A stretch of DNA of 64,000 nucleotides from Mycolicibacterium brisbanense (GCF_001570425.1 NZ_BCSX01000024.1:310001-374000), one strand, 5' to 3'; positions 1 through 9,954 are shown, counted from the first letter of the stretch. Notes: a model not told the origin generated them from the letters alone. Made by a program: numbers and translations.

Positions 1-10
1 ACTGGCTTAG
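1..10 (+). CDS. hadB: HadB, last codons only (partial)
   Basis: Only the end of the upstream gene is visible: two sense codons (Leu-Ala) and a TAG at 8-10. Mycobacterial HadB, as remembered, ends in Leu-Ala, and hadB is the normal neighbour of hadC. The identification rests on context. The 13 bases to the hadC start hold a purine-rich ribosome binding site, so the two genes are probably co-transcribed. Confidence 0.55.
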
Positions 11-23
11 GGAGGTTGGGGGC

Positions 24-533
24 ATGGCTCTCAAGACCGATATCCGCGGCATGGTCTGGAAATACCCGGACCCGTTCCTGATCGGCCGTGAGCAGATCCG
101 CCAGTACGCCAAGGCGGTGAAGGCCTTCGACCCGGCCAGTCACGACGAGGCGGCCGCGGCCGAACTGGGTCACGACGCACTGGTCGCACCGCTGACCTTC
201 GCCTCGACTCTTGCGCTTCTGGTTCAGCAGCATTTCTTCAAGCACGTCGACGTCGGCATGGAGACCATGCAGATCGTCCAGGTGGATCAGAAGTTCGTCT
301 ACCGCAGGCCGCTCAAGGCCGGCGACCAGCTGCACGCCGTCATGGAGATCAAATCGGTCGACGAACGGTTCGGCGCGGACATCGTCGTCACCCACAACGT
401 CTGCACCGACGACGACGGTGAGATCGTGCTGGAGGCCTTCACGACGATGATGGGTCACGAAGGCGACCATTCCATCCAGGTCAAGTGGGATCCGGAAACC
501 GGCCAGGTCATCCGCAAGGCAGTCGGGGAATAG
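24..533 (+). CDS. hadC: (3R)-hydroxyacyl-ACP dehydratase subunit HadC
   Basis: The 169-residue protein is the HadC subunit of the FAS-II 3-hydroxyacyl-ACP dehydratase. Paired with catalytic HadB it dehydrates long beta-hydroxyacyl-ACP intermediates during meromycolate elongation in the cytoplasm. The sequence shows the N-terminal half of a MaoC-like hotdog fold (FDPASHD near residues 36-42, then the APLTFAS helix region). It lacks an obvious catalytic Asp/His pair, as expected for the structural subunit. It follows hadB directly and precedes tRNA-Trp and secE, as in M. tuberculosis Rv0637. The ATG at 24 has a GGGAGG-type site just upstream. Length and context make this a confident call. Confidence 0.95.
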   Translation: MALKTDIRGMVWKYPDPFLIGREQIRQYAKAVKAFDPASHDEAAAAELGHDALVAPLTFASTLALLVQQHFFKHVDVGMETMQIVQVDQKFVYRRPLKAGDQLHAVMEIKSVDERFGADIVVTHNVCTDDDGEIVLEAFTTMMGHEGDHSIQVKWDPETGQVIRKAVGE

Positions 534-550
534 CCGGGTGGCCGACGCGA

Positions 551-581
551 TTGGTGGTTGATACCCACGCCGGGGTACACT
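551..581 (+). promoter_or_regulatory. Possible promoter for tRNA-Trp and secE
   Basis: In the 175-base gap after hadC, TACACT at 576-581 fits a mycobacterial -10 element. TTGGTG at 551-556 is a possible -35, but the spacing of 19 is long. A TTGATA at 559-564 would be too close. Placement is an inference only. Confidence 0.3.
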
Positions 582-708
582 CGGCTCTCGGGGTTTTTCC
601 CATTTCAGCGCGCTGTCCGTCGGCTTGATCGAGCGAACGGGGAGCGCGCGAATTGTGTGAGCCCCGGACGAAAGACGTGATGACGAGGTAAAACCTTGCC
701 ATCGCTGA

Positions 709-781
<73 letters not shown>

Positions 782-849
782 CTCAACTGAATATTCGACA
801 AGGTGTGGACACTGGAAGGTGACCACGCAACCAGGATGAAAGGCATGCG

Positions 850-1302
850 GTGAGCGACGAGCGCGAAGGTGCCGGCTCCGCAGACGACACTGGGACCGAC
901 GCCCATGGCTCCGGCGACAACCACGGTCAGACCGCGGTTGTGACCAGGCCGCTGCGCCCGACCGGTAAGCGGTCCCGCCGTGGAGTGCCCAGCGAGGCTG
1001 AGGGCGACGAGACCGACAGCGGTGAGGACACCGCCGAGTCGAAGGATGCCGCCAAGAACGGCTCCGGCAAGGCCAAGAAGACCAAGAAGGCTGCCGGCGG
1101 GCCGTCGCGCAATCCGATCATGTTCGTCATCAACTACCTCAAGCAGGTTGTTGCCGAACTTCGGAAGGTGATCTGGCCCAACCGCAAGCAGATGGTCAGC
1201 TACACCTCGGTGGTGCTGGTCTTCCTGGCGTTCATGGTCGCGCTGATTTCAGGTGTGGACCTGGGCCTGGCGCGGCTGGTGTCGCTGGTGTTCGGCACCT
1301 GA
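850..1302 (+). CDS. secE: Preprotein translocase subunit SecE
   Basis: SecE is the small essential membrane subunit of the SecYEG channel. The 150-residue protein has a long charged, low-complexity N-terminal region (about residues 1-85, rich in Asp, Glu, Lys and Ala) typical of actinobacterial SecE. The conserved amphipathic stretch with [16 protein letters not shown] (about 98-113) follows, then a single transmembrane helix to the C-terminus. The start is GTG. It is followed after 27 bases by nusG, the usual secE-nusG-rplK-rplA order. The extended N-terminus is the only unusual feature and is common in mycobacteria. Confidence 0.95.
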   Translation: MSDEREGAGSADDTGTDAHGSGDNHGQTAVVTRPLRPTGKRSRRGVPSEAEGDETDSGEDTAESKDAAKNGSGKAKKTKKAAGGPSRNPIMFVINYLKQVVAELRKVIWPNRKQMVSYTSVVLVFLAFMVALISGVDLGLARLVSLVFGT

Positions 1303-1314
1303 CCCGGAATTTGA

Positions 1315-2181
<867 letters not shown>

Positions 2182-2247
2182 CCGGTAACGGCTAGAACAG
2201 CGGGCGCGGCACGCGCCCTCGGATAAGCGAGTAAGGAACACCACAGC

Positions 2248-2676
2248 ATGGCCCCGAAGAAGAAGGTCGCCGGGCTCATCAAGCTGCAGATCCAGGCCGG
2301 GCAGGCCAACCCTGCCCCGCCGGTTGGCCCTGCGCTTGGTCAGCACGGCGTCAACATCATGGAGTTCTGCAAGGCGTACAACGCCGCGACCGAGTCGCAG
2401 CGCGGCAACGTCATCCCCGTGGAGATCACCGTCTACGAGGACCGCAGCTTCACGTTCGCCCTCAAGACCCCGCCCGCCGCTCGGCTGCTGCTCAAGGCTG
2501 CCGGCGTGCCCAAGGGTTCGGGTGAACCGCACAAGACCAAGGTCGCCAAGGTGAGCTGGGATCAGGTGCGCGAGATCGCCGAGACCAAGAAGGCCGATCT
2601 CAATGCCAACGACATCGACGCCGCGGCGAAGATCATCGCAGGCACCGCCCGCTCGATGGGCATCACCGTCGAGTAG
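2248..2676 (+). CDS. rplK: 50S ribosomal protein L11
   Basis: L11 binds 23S rRNA at the GTPase-associated centre and is needed for stringent-response sensing. The 142-residue protein has the N-terminal domain with the [17 protein letters not shown] motif (about 25-41) and the C-terminal RNA-binding domain ending in ARSMGITVE. The ATG start is preceded by GTAAGGAAC. It lies between nusG and rplA in the conserved order, 66 bases after nusG. There is nothing unusual in length or composition. Confidence 0.98.
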   Translation: MAPKKKVAGLIKLQIQAGQANPAPPVGPALGQHGVNIMEFCKAYNAATESQRGNVIPVEITVYEDRSFTFALKTPPAARLLLKAAGVPKGSGEPHKTKVAKVSWDQVREIAETKKADLNANDIDAAAKIIAGTARSMGITVE

Positions 2677-2747
2677 CTCGACAGCAAGCACTGCGTGGGA
2701 GAGCTGGCATCGGCTCGCAACCACAACTTCTGAACCAAGGAGACTCA

Positions 2748-3455
2748 ATGAGCAAGAACAGCAAGGCATATCGCGAAGCGGCCGAAAAGGTCGACAGGGA
2801 CAAGCTCTACACGCCGCTCGAGGCCGCGAAGCTGGCCAAGGAGACGTCGTCCAAGAAGCAGGACGCCACCGTCGAGGTGGCCATCCGCCTGGGCGTCGAC
2901 CCCCGCAAGGCGGACCAGATGGTCCGCGGCACCGTCAACCTGCCGCACGGCACCGGTAAGACCGCGCGCGTCGCGGTGTTCGCCGTGGGGGAGAAGGCCG
3001 AGCAGGCTGTTGCCGCCGGCGCTGACGTGGTCGGCAGCGACGACCTGATCGAGAAGATCCAGGGCGGCTTCCTGGACTTCGACGCCGCGATCGCCACTCC
3101 GGACCAGATGGCCAAGGTCGGTCGGATCGCTCGCGTGCTGGGCCCGCGCGGGCTGATGCCGAACCCCAAGACCGGCACCGTCACCCCGGATGTCGCCAAG
3201 GCCGTTCAGGACATCAAGGGCGGCAAGATCAACTTCCGCGTCGACAAGCAGGCCAACCTGCACTTCATCATCGGCAAGGCGTCCTTCGACGAGGCCAAGC
3301 TGGCCGAGAACTACGGCGCCGCGCTCGACGAGGTGCTGCGCGCCAAGCCGTCGTCCTCGAAGGGTCGTTACCTCAAGAAGGTGACCGTCTCCACCACCAC
3401 GGGCCCGGGCATCCCGGTCGACCCGGCGGTGACCCGGAACTTCACCGAGGCGTAA
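2748..3455 (+). CDS. rplA: 50S ribosomal protein L1
   Basis: L1 forms the mobile stalk at the E site and in many bacteria represses its own operon. The 235-residue protein shows the L1 hallmark [20 protein letters not shown] (near 126-145) and a C-terminal KGRYLKKVT segment. The ATG is preceded by AAGGAGACTCA, a strong ribosome binding site. It is the last gene of the secE-nusG-rplK-rplA set and is followed within 20 bases by a strong hairpin terminator. Confidence 0.98.
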   Translation: MSKNSKAYREAAEKVDRDKLYTPLEAAKLAKETSSKKQDATVEVAIRLGVDPRKADQMVRGTVNLPHGTGKTARVAVFAVGEKAEQAVAAGADVVGSDDLIEKIQGGFLDFDAAIATPDQMAKVGRIARVLGPRGLMPNPKTGTVTPDVAKAVQDIKGGKINFRVDKQANLHFIIGKASFDEAKLAENYGAALDEVLRAKPSSSKGRYLKKVTVSTTTGPGIPVDPAVTRNFTEA

Positions 3456-3474
3456 TTTTCTCCCTGCGCGAGCA

Positions 3475-3520
3475 GACACAAAAGTCCCCCGACACGCCGT
3501 TGTCGGGGGACTTTTGTGTC
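3475..3520. terminator. Strong intrinsic terminator between rplA and the convergent sigma gene
   Basis: A perfect 20-bp inverted repeat (3475-3494 with 3501-3520) encloses a six-base loop and carries an A-run on one side and a T-run on the other. It can terminate both rplA and the convergent sigma-factor gene. CTGCGCGAGCAGAC directly precedes it; this motif recurs before the terminators after rpoC and the CHAP gene. Confidence 0.9.
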
Positions 3521-3540
3521 TGTTGGGCAGTGCTGGGCAG

Positions 3541-4767
3541 TCAACACTCGGTGATGCGGCGACGCAGGAACGCCGCGGCCGGTGCTGAGACGTTGTCACT
3601 CTCCAGCGCGATCCCGTACCAGTGCTTGGCGTCTCGGCTGCGTCCGGCGCGGCGCAGCAGATCCGCCCGGATCGAGGCGACAAGGTTGGAGCGGGCCAGC
3701 CGTGGATCGTCCGCCACCTCGTCGAGCGCTGCCAGCCCGGCGTCGAAGCCGTCGCGAAACGCAACGGCCACAGCGCGATTGGCGCGTACCACCGGGGATT
3801 CGCCGAGCTCGAGCAGCCGGTCGTAGGCCTGGCAGATGACGGACCAATCGGTGAGCTGCCAGCTCGGTGCGGTGGCGTGCAGGGCCGCGATCACCGCCTG
3901 CGGCAGATAGGGTCCGGCCGCTCCTTCGGCGAGCCGCAGCTGATCCAGGCCGCGCGCGATACGGCCACGGTCCCAACGGTTTCGGTCCTGCTCGTCGAGC
4001 GGCACCAGTGCGCCCTCGTCGTCCACTCGGGTCTGCCGACGCGAATCATGCAGCAGGACAAGGGCGGCCAATGCGTGCGCGTCCCGGTCCGCAGGCAGTA
4101 GCGAACACAATTCACCGGCCAGTCGCACACCCTCGTCGCACAGCTCGTCCCGAATAGCCGACGGGCCGCCGCTGGACCAGTAGCCCTCGGTGAATACCGA
4201 ATAGACGCAGGCCATCACGTGCGGCGTGCGTTCGGGCAGTAGCTCCGGCGGCGGCACTCGCAACGGGATATTCGCCTGGCGGATCTTGTGTTTGGCGCGG
4301 GTGAGCCGTTGGCCTACCGCAGCCTCGGACTGCAGCACCGCCCGGGCGATCTCGGCCACCGTGAGCCCGGAGATCAGCCGAAGCGTGAGAGCCAACTGCG
4401 AGGCCCGGTCGAGTGCCGGATGGGCGCAGGTGAACATCATCCGCAATTCGTCGTCGCGAACGGGATGCAGTTCGCTCGCCCCGGTGCCATATCCCGTCGC
4501 CCCGCCCCGTGCCTCGTACACTGCGGCCAATTCCTTTCCCGCACGCGATGATTCACGCTGCAGGCGGTCGAGGGCCCGGTTGCGTGCGACGGTCGTCAAC
4601 CACGCGCCCGGATTGGCCGGCATCCCGTCGGCCGGCCAGCTCTGCAGCGCCTGCGCGCAGGCGTCCTGGACGGCGTCTTCGGCGACACCGAGATCGCCGG
4701 ACCACCGCGCGATGGTGGCCACGGCGGGGCCCCACTCCCGCCGGAAGACGCCGTCCAGCTGGGACAC
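3541..4767 (-). CDS. ECF42-type RNA polymerase sigma factor with C-terminal extension
   Basis: The 408-residue protein has sigma region 2 (DLGVAEDAVQDACAQAL near 25-41, then NPGAWLTTVARNRALD) and region 4 (LTLRLISGLTVAEIARAVL near 125-143). A C-terminal extension of about 230 residues, helical and TPR/DUF6596-like, contains the family signature FTEGYW and LLLHDSRR-like segments. This long tail and the adjacent DGPF gene are the hallmarks of the ECF42 group, in which the extension is needed for activity. The start is GTG (4765-4767), only seven bases after the DGPF gene, so the two form an operon. Its target promoter probably lies upstream of that gene. No anti-sigma factor is nearby. The inducing signal is not evident. 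Confidence 0.88.
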   Translation of the reverse strand: MSQLDGVFRREWGPAVATIARWSGDLGVAEDAVQDACAQALQSWPADGMPANPGAWLTTVARNRALDRLQRESSRAGKELAAVYEARGGATGYGTGASELHPVRDDELRMMFTCAHPALDRASQLALTLRLISGLTVAEIARAVLQSEAAVGQRLTRAKHKIRQANIPLRVPPPELLPERTPHVMACVYSVFTEGYWSSGGPSAIRDELCDEGVRLAGELCSLLPADRDAHALAALVLLHDSRRQTRVDDEGALVPLDEQDRNRWDRGRIARGLDQLRLAEGAAGPYLPQAVIAALHATAPSWQLTDWSVICQAYDRLLELGESPVVRANRAVAVAFRDGFDAGLAALDEVADDPRLARSNLVASIRADLLRRAGRSRDAKHWYGIALESDNVSAPAAAFLRRRITEC

Positions 4768-4774
4768 CGGGGGA

Positions 4775-5470
4775 CTACAACCCCGCGATACCGGACAACT
4801 GCCGAACCTCGATGGCCGAGGCCGGGATCATCGATGCCAGTTTGACGGCCTCGTCGCGGTCGGCGGCACGCAACACGTAGAACCCGTTGGCCACCTCGGC
4901 ACCCTCGGCGTACGGGCCGTCGGTGAAGGTCACCTTGCCGTCGCGCACCTGCACCGTGGTCGCGGTGGACGGCGGATGCAGCGGCGCACCGGCAAGCGTC
5001 TTGTCGCCGATGGTGTTGGCCAGCTCCATGTGCAGAGCCGCTTGTTTGTTCCACTCGTCGGTGCCGGGCACGTTCACGGACTCCGGCGGTTCCAGCAGCA
5101 GGGCCAGCCAGTCGTTGCGCAGCGGCTGCTCGGGTGCCCGCCAGTGGACCATCGGCCACACCTCGACCGCGCCGTACTTGGCTGCCGGGATGTCGCGGGC
5201 CAGCGCGAGCGCCTCGTCGAGGTTGTCTGCCTCGAATACGTAGTAACCGGCCGCCACCTCGGCGCTCTCGGCGAACGGACCATCGGTGATGGCCGGATTG
5301 TCCGGGCCGCCGGAGATGCGGACAGCACCCGCGGCCGGGGTCAGCGCATCGCCTGCACGTATGGACGCCGCAGCTTTGGCGTGGAAGTCCAGGTAGGCCG
5401 ACATCTCGGCGGCACCCTGCTCAGGGGTGAGTGCGTTCTCCCGATTGATCAGTAGGGCGAAGTAGTGCAT
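4775..5470 (-). CDS. Tandem YCII/DGPF-domain protein, ECF42 partner
   Basis: The 231-residue protein contains two copies of the YCII-related (DGPF) ferredoxin-like domain, with TDGPFAES in the first half and TDGPYAEG in the second. Most DGPF proteins have one domain, so this looks like an internal duplication or fusion. DGPF proteins are encoded beside ECF42 sigma factors in many Actinobacteria. Their biochemical role is unsettled, but the link to the sigma factor is robust. The ATG at 5468-5470 lies about 55 bases downstream of an ECF42-like promoter. Confidence 0.85.
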   Translation of the reverse strand: MHYFALLINRENALTPEQGAAEMSAYLDFHAKAAASIRAGDALTPAAGAVRISGGPDNPAITDGPFAESAEVAAGYYVFEADNLDEALALARDIPAAKYGAVEVWPMVHWRAPEQPLRNDWLALLLEPPESVNVPGTDEWNKQAALHMELANTIGDKTLAGAPLHPPSTATTVQVRDGKVTFTDGPYAEGAEVANGFYVLRAADRDEAVKLASMIPASAIEVRQLSGIAGL

Positions 5471-5524
5471 CGTCGTCTCCCGGTGTCAGCGAGTGAGAAC
5501 CTGTTGTCCCCACTCTCTACCCAT

Positions 5525-5553
5525 CCGACGAACGACGCCGCCCCGATCCGACA
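5525..5553 (-). promoter_or_regulatory. Candidate ECF42 promoter (autoregulation)
   Basis: Reading the minus strand, TGTCGG (5553-5548) and CGTC (5530-5527) are separated by 17 bases. The published ECF42 promoter signature, as remembered, is TGTCGA in the -35 and CGTC-like bases in the -10 region, so this site matches except for the last -35 base. It sits about 55 bases upstream of the DGPF start. The match is visible; use of the site is inferred. Confidence 0.5.
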
Positions 5554-5565
5554 GCTCGGGAGAAA

Positions 5566-6426
5566 TTACTTCTGCAGCGTGAACTGATGGACGCTGATGT
5601 GACCCGAGGCGAAGTACTTCTGGCAGCCGTTGAGGTACTTGTCGTAGCGGTCGTAGACCTCTTGGCCCTGGATCGCGATGGCCTCGTCCTTGTGGGCCTC
5701 GAGCGCGTCGGCCCAGATCTTGAGGGTCCGGACGTAGTGCGGGCCGATCTCCTGCAGCTGGGTGAGCTTGAACCCGGCTTCGAGCGCCCGCTCTTTCTCC
5801 ATCTCAACCGAGGGCAGCCGGCCGCCGGGGAAGATCTCGGTCATGATGAACCGGGCGAACCGGGCGTCCTCGAACGTCATGTGCAGGCCGAGCTTCTGGC
5901 CTTGACGCAGGTCGAACCCGGTGATGTTGTGCAGGAGCATGGTGCCGTCGTCGGGAAGCGCGTCGTAGGCCATCTTGAAGAAGGCCGGGTAGCGGTCGAA
6001 TCCGAAGTGCTCGAACGCGCCGATCGACACGATGCGGTCGACCTTGTCCTCGAATTCTTCCCAGCCCTGCAGGCGCACCTCGACCTTGCGGTCGGTGGGA
6101 ACCTTCGCGAGCTTCTTGATGGCATATTCGCGCTGCTCGCCGGACAGGGTCAGGCCGATGACGTTGACGTCGTACTTCTCGATGGCTCGTGCCATGCAGG
6201 CGCCCCACCCGCAACCGATGTCGAGCAGCGTCATGCCGGGTTCCAGGCCGAGCTTGCCCAGCGCGAGGTCGAACTTGGCGATCTGCGCCTCGTCGCCGGT
6301 CATGTCTTCGCGTTCGAAGTACCCGCAGGTGTAGCCCATTGTCGGGCCGAGGAACAGTTCGTAGAATTCGTTCGAAATGTCGTAGATCGACTGCAGTTCT
6401 TCGTATTTCGGCGTCAATTCTGACAT
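5566..6426 (-). CDS. Mycolic-acid methyltransferase (cyclopropane/MmaA family)
   Basis: This 286-residue S-adenosylmethionine-dependent enzyme belongs to the CmaA/MmaA/PcaA family, which modifies double bonds of meromycolate chains by adding methyl, cyclopropane or oxygenated groups. Visible motifs are the SAM-binding DIGCGWG (69-75), the GLTLS motif (91-95), the SIGAFEHFG active-site segment (about 134-142) and the EIFPGGRLPS loop. Its product cannot be assigned: paralogues with different products share all these motifs. In M. tuberculosis this site holds mmaA1-mmaA4 (Rv0642c-Rv0645c). Here only two copies remain. The gap of 195 bases to the next gene suggests its own promoter. Confidence 0.88.
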   Translation of the reverse strand: MSELTPKYEELQSIYDISNEFYELFLGPTMGYTCGYFEREDMTGDEAQIAKFDLALGKLGLEPGMTLLDIGCGWGACMARAIEKYDVNVIGLTLSGEQREYAIKKLAKVPTDRKVEVRLQGWEEFEDKVDRIVSIGAFEHFGFDRYPAFFKMAYDALPDDGTMLLHNITGFDLRQGQKLGLHMTFEDARFARFIMTEIFPGGRLPSVEMEKERALEAGFKLTQLQEIGPHYVRTLKIWADALEAHKDEAIAIQGQEVYDRYDKYLNGCQKYFASGHISVHQFTLQK

Positions 6427-6621
6427 GTTCGAAATTGCTCCAAGCCTATAGATTTCCCTCGCGAAAAGTCAGCCTACAGCAGGTCAGGCCCGGTGGGCCT
6501 TGACTGCTGTCAACGATTTGACCTGGCAAACATGTGATGGGCGCCACTTTGTCTACTGCATCAACGGTGCCAGCGGGAATCGGATCGCCTGCGGCGCGAT
6601 AGCGAAGCTGAGACGACACGC

Positions 6622-7494
6622 CTAGCGCTGCAGGGTGAACTGATTTACGTCGATGTAGCCGATCCGGAAGGCTTTCGCGCAGCCGGTGAGGTAGTGCATG
6701 TACCGCTCGTAGACCTCTTCTGACTGGATCGCGATGGCCTCGTCGCGGTGGTCCTGCAGCGCCGCCGCCCACAGGTCCAGGGTGCGTGCGTAGTGCGATT
6801 GCAGCGACTGCCTGCGGGTCAGGGTGAACCCGGCCTGTCCGGCGTGGTCCTCGACCATCTCGATCGACGGGAGACGCCCGCCCGGGAAGATCTCGGTGAC
6901 GATGAACCTGATGAACCGCGCCATATCGAACGTCAGCGGGATGCCGCGCTCCTGCGCCTGCTTGGGATGCAGGCCCGTGATGGTGTGCAGCAACATCACG
7001 CCGTCGGGCGGCAGGGCGTCGTGGGCGAACCGGAAGAAGTCGGCGTAGCGCTCGTGACCGAAATGCTCGAAGGCGCCGATCGACACGATGCGGTCCACCG
7101 GTTCGGTGAACTGCTCCCAGCCACTGAGCAGCACGCGCTTGCTGCGCGGGCTGTCCGAACTGTCGAACAACTGCTGCACGTGCGCCAGCTGATTGCGGCT
7201 GAGCGTGAGGCCGACGACGTTGACGTCGTAACGTTCTAGGGCGCGCATCATCGTTGCGCCCCAACCACATCCGACGTCGAGCAACGTCATGCCCGGCTGC
7301 AGCCCCAACTTGCCGAGGGACAGATCGATCTTCGCCAGCTGGGCCTCGTCCAGTGACATGTCGTCGCGTTCGAAGTATGCGCAGCTGTAGGTCCTGCTGG
7401 AGTCCAGGAACAGCGCGAAGAAGTCGTCGGACAGGTCGTAGTGGGCCTGTACGTCTTCGAATTTCGGCGTGAGCTTGGCCGGATTTTTGGCCAT
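6622..7494 (-). CDS. Mycolic-acid methyltransferase (MmaA/CmaA family), second copy
   Basis: This 290-residue paralogue of the preceding enzyme has SAM motif DVGCGWG (73-79), GLTLSRNQ, SIGAFEHFGHERY and EIFPGGRLPS. It also has the HYDLSDDFFALFLD start that closely resembles MmaA4 and CmaA proteins of M. tuberculosis. It should act on meromycolate attached to acyl carrier protein. I place the start at the ATG at 7492-7494, because the family motif begins a few residues later and GAGAGG lies upstream; an in-frame start at 7536 would add an unconserved leader. The two copies diverge too much for a recent duplication. Substrate position and product cannot be read from sequence. Confidence 0.87.
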   Translation of the reverse strand: MAKNPAKLTPKFEDVQAHYDLSDDFFALFLDSSRTYSCAYFERDDMSLDEAQLAKIDLSLGKLGLQPGMTLLDVGCGWGATMMRALERYDVNVVGLTLSRNQLAHVQQLFDSSDSPRSKRVLLSGWEQFTEPVDRIVSIGAFEHFGHERYADFFRFAHDALPPDGVMLLHTITGLHPKQAQERGIPLTFDMARFIRFIVTEIFPGGRLPSIEMVEDHAGQAGFTLTRRQSLQSHYARTLDLWAAALQDHRDEAIAIQSEEVYERYMHYLTGCAKAFRIGYIDVNQFTLQR

Positions 7495-7651
7495 GGTGTT
7501 GCCTCTCGGAGTCGTCCGAGGGCTGCGCTGCATCACGATTTGATGAGTCCGCCCCAGACTGCAGCAAAGCCTAAACCGGCATTACCCAGCTACCGAGCTT
7601 CACGGGCCCGGCAAATGCGCCGCGGGAGGAGTCTTGTTGCAGACTCACGAA

Positions 7652-8557
7652 TCAGCTCACGCAGGCGAAGTTCGTCTTGAGCTCACCGACGACTTCGTCC
7701 CACACCGGTTCTGGTAGCTCGTGGCCCATGCCGTCGATCAATACCAGGCGGGCGCCCGCGATCGCCTTGGCCACGGCCCGTCCGCCGAACGGCCGCATCA
7801 ACCGGTCCGCGAGGCCGTGGATCACCACGGTGGGAGCCGTGATGCGCCGGTCGTAGCGCAACAGGCTGCCGCTGCCGAGGATCGCGGCGAAATGCCGCGC
7901 GACGCCTGCCGGGTAGTACGACCGATCGTAGAGTTCCGCGGCCTCGGCGCGCATCTGGTAGTCGGGCGTCGGGTAGGCCGGGCTGCCGTTGAGCTTGCCG
8001 AGCCGAATGGCGTTGTCGATGACGGCATCTCGCGTCGAACCCGGCGGCGGGCCGGTGACCAGCGACAGCAGCTGCTTGACCCCCGGCGGCGGCAGGAGCG
8101 CCTTGTTGTTACTGGAGAAGATCACCGCGAGGGTCTTGGTCCGGTGCCGGTACTGCGCGGCGAACACCTGCGCGACCATCCCACCCATCGAGCCGCCGAC
8201 GATGTGCGCGCTGTCGATGCCGAGGTGGTCCAGCAGGGCCGCGGCGTCGTCGGCGATGTCCTCGAGCGTGTACACCGACGGGCTGCGCAATCCCAGGAAT
8301 GAGCGGGCCATCCGCAACGGCAACGGGGTGTCGACGCGCTGGCCGGACAACTTGGTCGACAGCCCGACATCGCGATTGTCGTAGCGGATGACGCGCAACC
8401 CCTGGTTGACGAGCTTCTCGCAGAAACCGTTGCGCCACAACAGCAACTGCGCGCCGAGCCCCATGATCAGCAGGACCGCGGGGTCGTTCGGATCGCCCAT
8501 GTCCTCGTAATAGATGTCGAGATCGCCGGACTTCGCATAGCCGGTACGAACTTGCAT
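7652..8557 (-). CDS. lipG: Alpha/beta-hydrolase LipG
   Basis: The 301-residue alpha/beta-hydrolase corresponds by position to Rv0646c LipG, which lies next to the methyltransferases in M. tuberculosis. It shows the HGxxG-like MGLGAQ oxyanion segment (about 32-37), the nucleophile elbow GGSMGG with Ser123, a putative Asp in IHGLADRLM and a terminal His in GMGHELPE. Natural substrate is unknown; esterase and phospholipase activities have been discussed for the family. I choose the ATG at 8555-8557 with AGGAG five bases upstream over the TTG one codon earlier. It follows the ABC1 gene through a 32-base intercistronic repeat and is probably co-transcribed with it. Confidence 0.85.
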   Translation of the reverse strand: MQVRTGYAKSGDLDIYYEDMGDPNDPAVLLIMGLGAQLLLWRNGFCEKLVNQGLRVIRYDNRDVGLSTKLSGQRVDTPLPLRMARSFLGLRSPSVYTLEDIADDAAALLDHLGIDSAHIVGGSMGGMVAQVFAAQYRHRTKTLAVIFSSNNKALLPPPGVKQLLSLVTGPPPGSTRDAVIDNAIRLGKLNGSPAYPTPDYQMRAEAAELYDRSYYPAGVARHFAAILGSGSLLRYDRRITAPTVVIHGLADRLMRPFGGRAVAKAIAGARLVLIDGMGHELPEPVWDEVVGELKTNFACVS

Positions 8558-8592
8558 CAATGCTCCTCGCGCGAGCGCTCGTCGGTCATCTA
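8555..8592 (-). repeat. Diverged copy of the intercistronic start-codon repeat
   Basis: On the minus strand, between the ABC1 stop and the lipG start, the core GAGCGCTCGCGCGAGGA is followed by a short spacer and TGATG. It matches, with a few changes, the element at 20673-20750 and 48810-48849 (core GAGCGCTTGCGCGAAGA). As there, an upstream ATG is bracketed by the stop codon and the real start, and the purine-rich end supplies the ribosome binding site. Confidence 0.55.
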
Positions 8593-9954
8593 CGCGTCGA
8601 CCTCGTCAATGTCCTTGTGCTCGCGGCTGATGTCGACCATGAAATTGGCGAAATAGCCGGTGAGCTGCGGATCGCTCATCATCTGCCACTTGGGGGCGAG
8701 GAGTTTCATGTACCGCTCGACGTAGAGGAACTGTTTGCCGATGAGCACGAGCTCGCGGGGCAGCTTGACGTCGTACGCGTCGGCCAGCGCCGAGAGCTGC
8801 CTGCCGATTTCCGCATAGGACATATCGCCCAGCGACTTCATGGTCAGCGGGGTGGCGAACGCCTCGAGGTCCTTGGCGGCGTCGCCCTCGGGCTTGACGG
8901 TGCCGACCGCGCCCATCAGCACCACGATCTTGCCGGCGGCGGCATGGTCCTTCTTGACCAGCAGGGCGTAGACCAGCTCACGCAGCAGCCAGCGGGTGCG
9001 CGGATCGATGCGGCCCATGATGCCGAAGTCGAAGAACACGATCTTGGCTTCGTGATCCACGTACAGGTTGCCCGCGTGCAGGTCGCCGTGGAACAGGCCG
9101 TGCTTGAGGCCGCCCTCGAAAACGCTGAAGAGCAGCGCCTTCACCAGCTCGGTGCCGTCGAAACCGGCCTTACGGATGGCGGCCACGTCGTCGATGCGGA
9201 TGCCTTCCACGCGTTCCATCGTCAGCACCCGCTGGCTGGTCAGGTCCCAGTACACCTGCGGCACCCGGATGTTCTCGCCCAGCGGTGAGGCGTGCATGTG
9301 CGACACCCATGCGTCCATCGACTGAGCTTCGAGGCGGAAGTCGAGCTCCTCGGCGAGGTTGTCGGCGAAGTCGGCGACCACGTCCTGGGCCGAGAGGCGG
9401 CGGCCCAGCTTGGCCAGCTCGACGATCTGCGCGCCGCGCTTGAGGATCTGCAGATCTGCGGCGACGCGACGGCGGATGCCCGGCCGCTGGATCTTGACCA
9501 CCACCTCCTCGCCGGAGTGCAGGGTCGCGTAGTGCACCTGGGCGATCGAGGCCGACGCGAACGGCTTCTCGTCGAACGACTTGAACAGGTTCTGCGGGTC
9601 GTCGCCGAGTTCTTCTTTGAACAGCTTGTGCACGGCGTCGGTGTCGGCGGGGGGCACCCGATCCAGCAGGCTGCGGAACTCGCGGCTCAGCGGTTCGCCG
9701 AAAGCGCCGGGACTGGACGCGATGATCTGCCCGAACTTGACGTAGGTGGGGCCGAGATCGGAGAACGTCTGCGGGACCTGCTTGATGATCTTCTGCTGCA
9801 GAGAGCCCTTGCCGAGAAGGTTGGTGACCACGCGGGCGCCCGTACGGGTGATCTGCCAACCCGTCGCGCCGATGCGTGCGGCCTCGACCGGCAGGGGCAC
9901 CCGATCCAGTTTGGCTCCCTCGCGCTGTTTTGTTTTCGAGGGGGGAGTGCTCAT
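8590..9954 (-). CDS. ABC1/UbiB-family atypical kinase
   Basis: The 454-residue protein belongs to the ABC1/UbiB/ADCK family of protein-kinase-like proteins and corresponds to Rv0647c. Visible features are the family KxGQ motif in TYVKFGQIIASSP (near 70), the Ala-rich loop ASASIAQVH (about 132-140) replacing the kinase P-loop, the VKIQRPG lysine strand, the catalytic-loop HGDLHAGN and the metal-binding DFG in FFDFGIMGR. Relatives support quinone biosynthesis or lipid export in respiratory membranes; the mycobacterial role is undefined. There is no clear transmembrane segment, so peripheral membrane association is likely. It heads a unit with lipG. Confidence 0.88.
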   Translation of the reverse strand: MSTPPSKTKQREGAKLDRVPLPVEAARIGATGWQITRTGARVVTNLLGKGSLQQKIIKQVPQTFSDLGPTYVKFGQIIASSPGAFGEPLSREFRSLLDRVPPADTDAVHKLFKEELGDDPQNLFKSFDEKPFASASIAQVHYATLHSGEEVVVKIQRPGIRRRVAADLQILKRGAQIVELAKLGRRLSAQDVVADFADNLAEELDFRLEAQSMDAWVSHMHASPLGENIRVPQVYWDLTSQRVLTMERVEGIRIDDVAAIRKAGFDGTELVKALLFSVFEGGLKHGLFHGDLHAGNLYVDHEAKIVFFDFGIMGRIDPRTRWLLRELVYALLVKKDHAAAGKIVVLMGAVGTVKPEGDAAKDLEAFATPLTMKSLGDMSYAEIGRQLSALADAYDVKLPRELVLIGKQFLYVERYMKLLAPKWQMMSDPQLTGYFANFMVDISREHKDIDEVDA

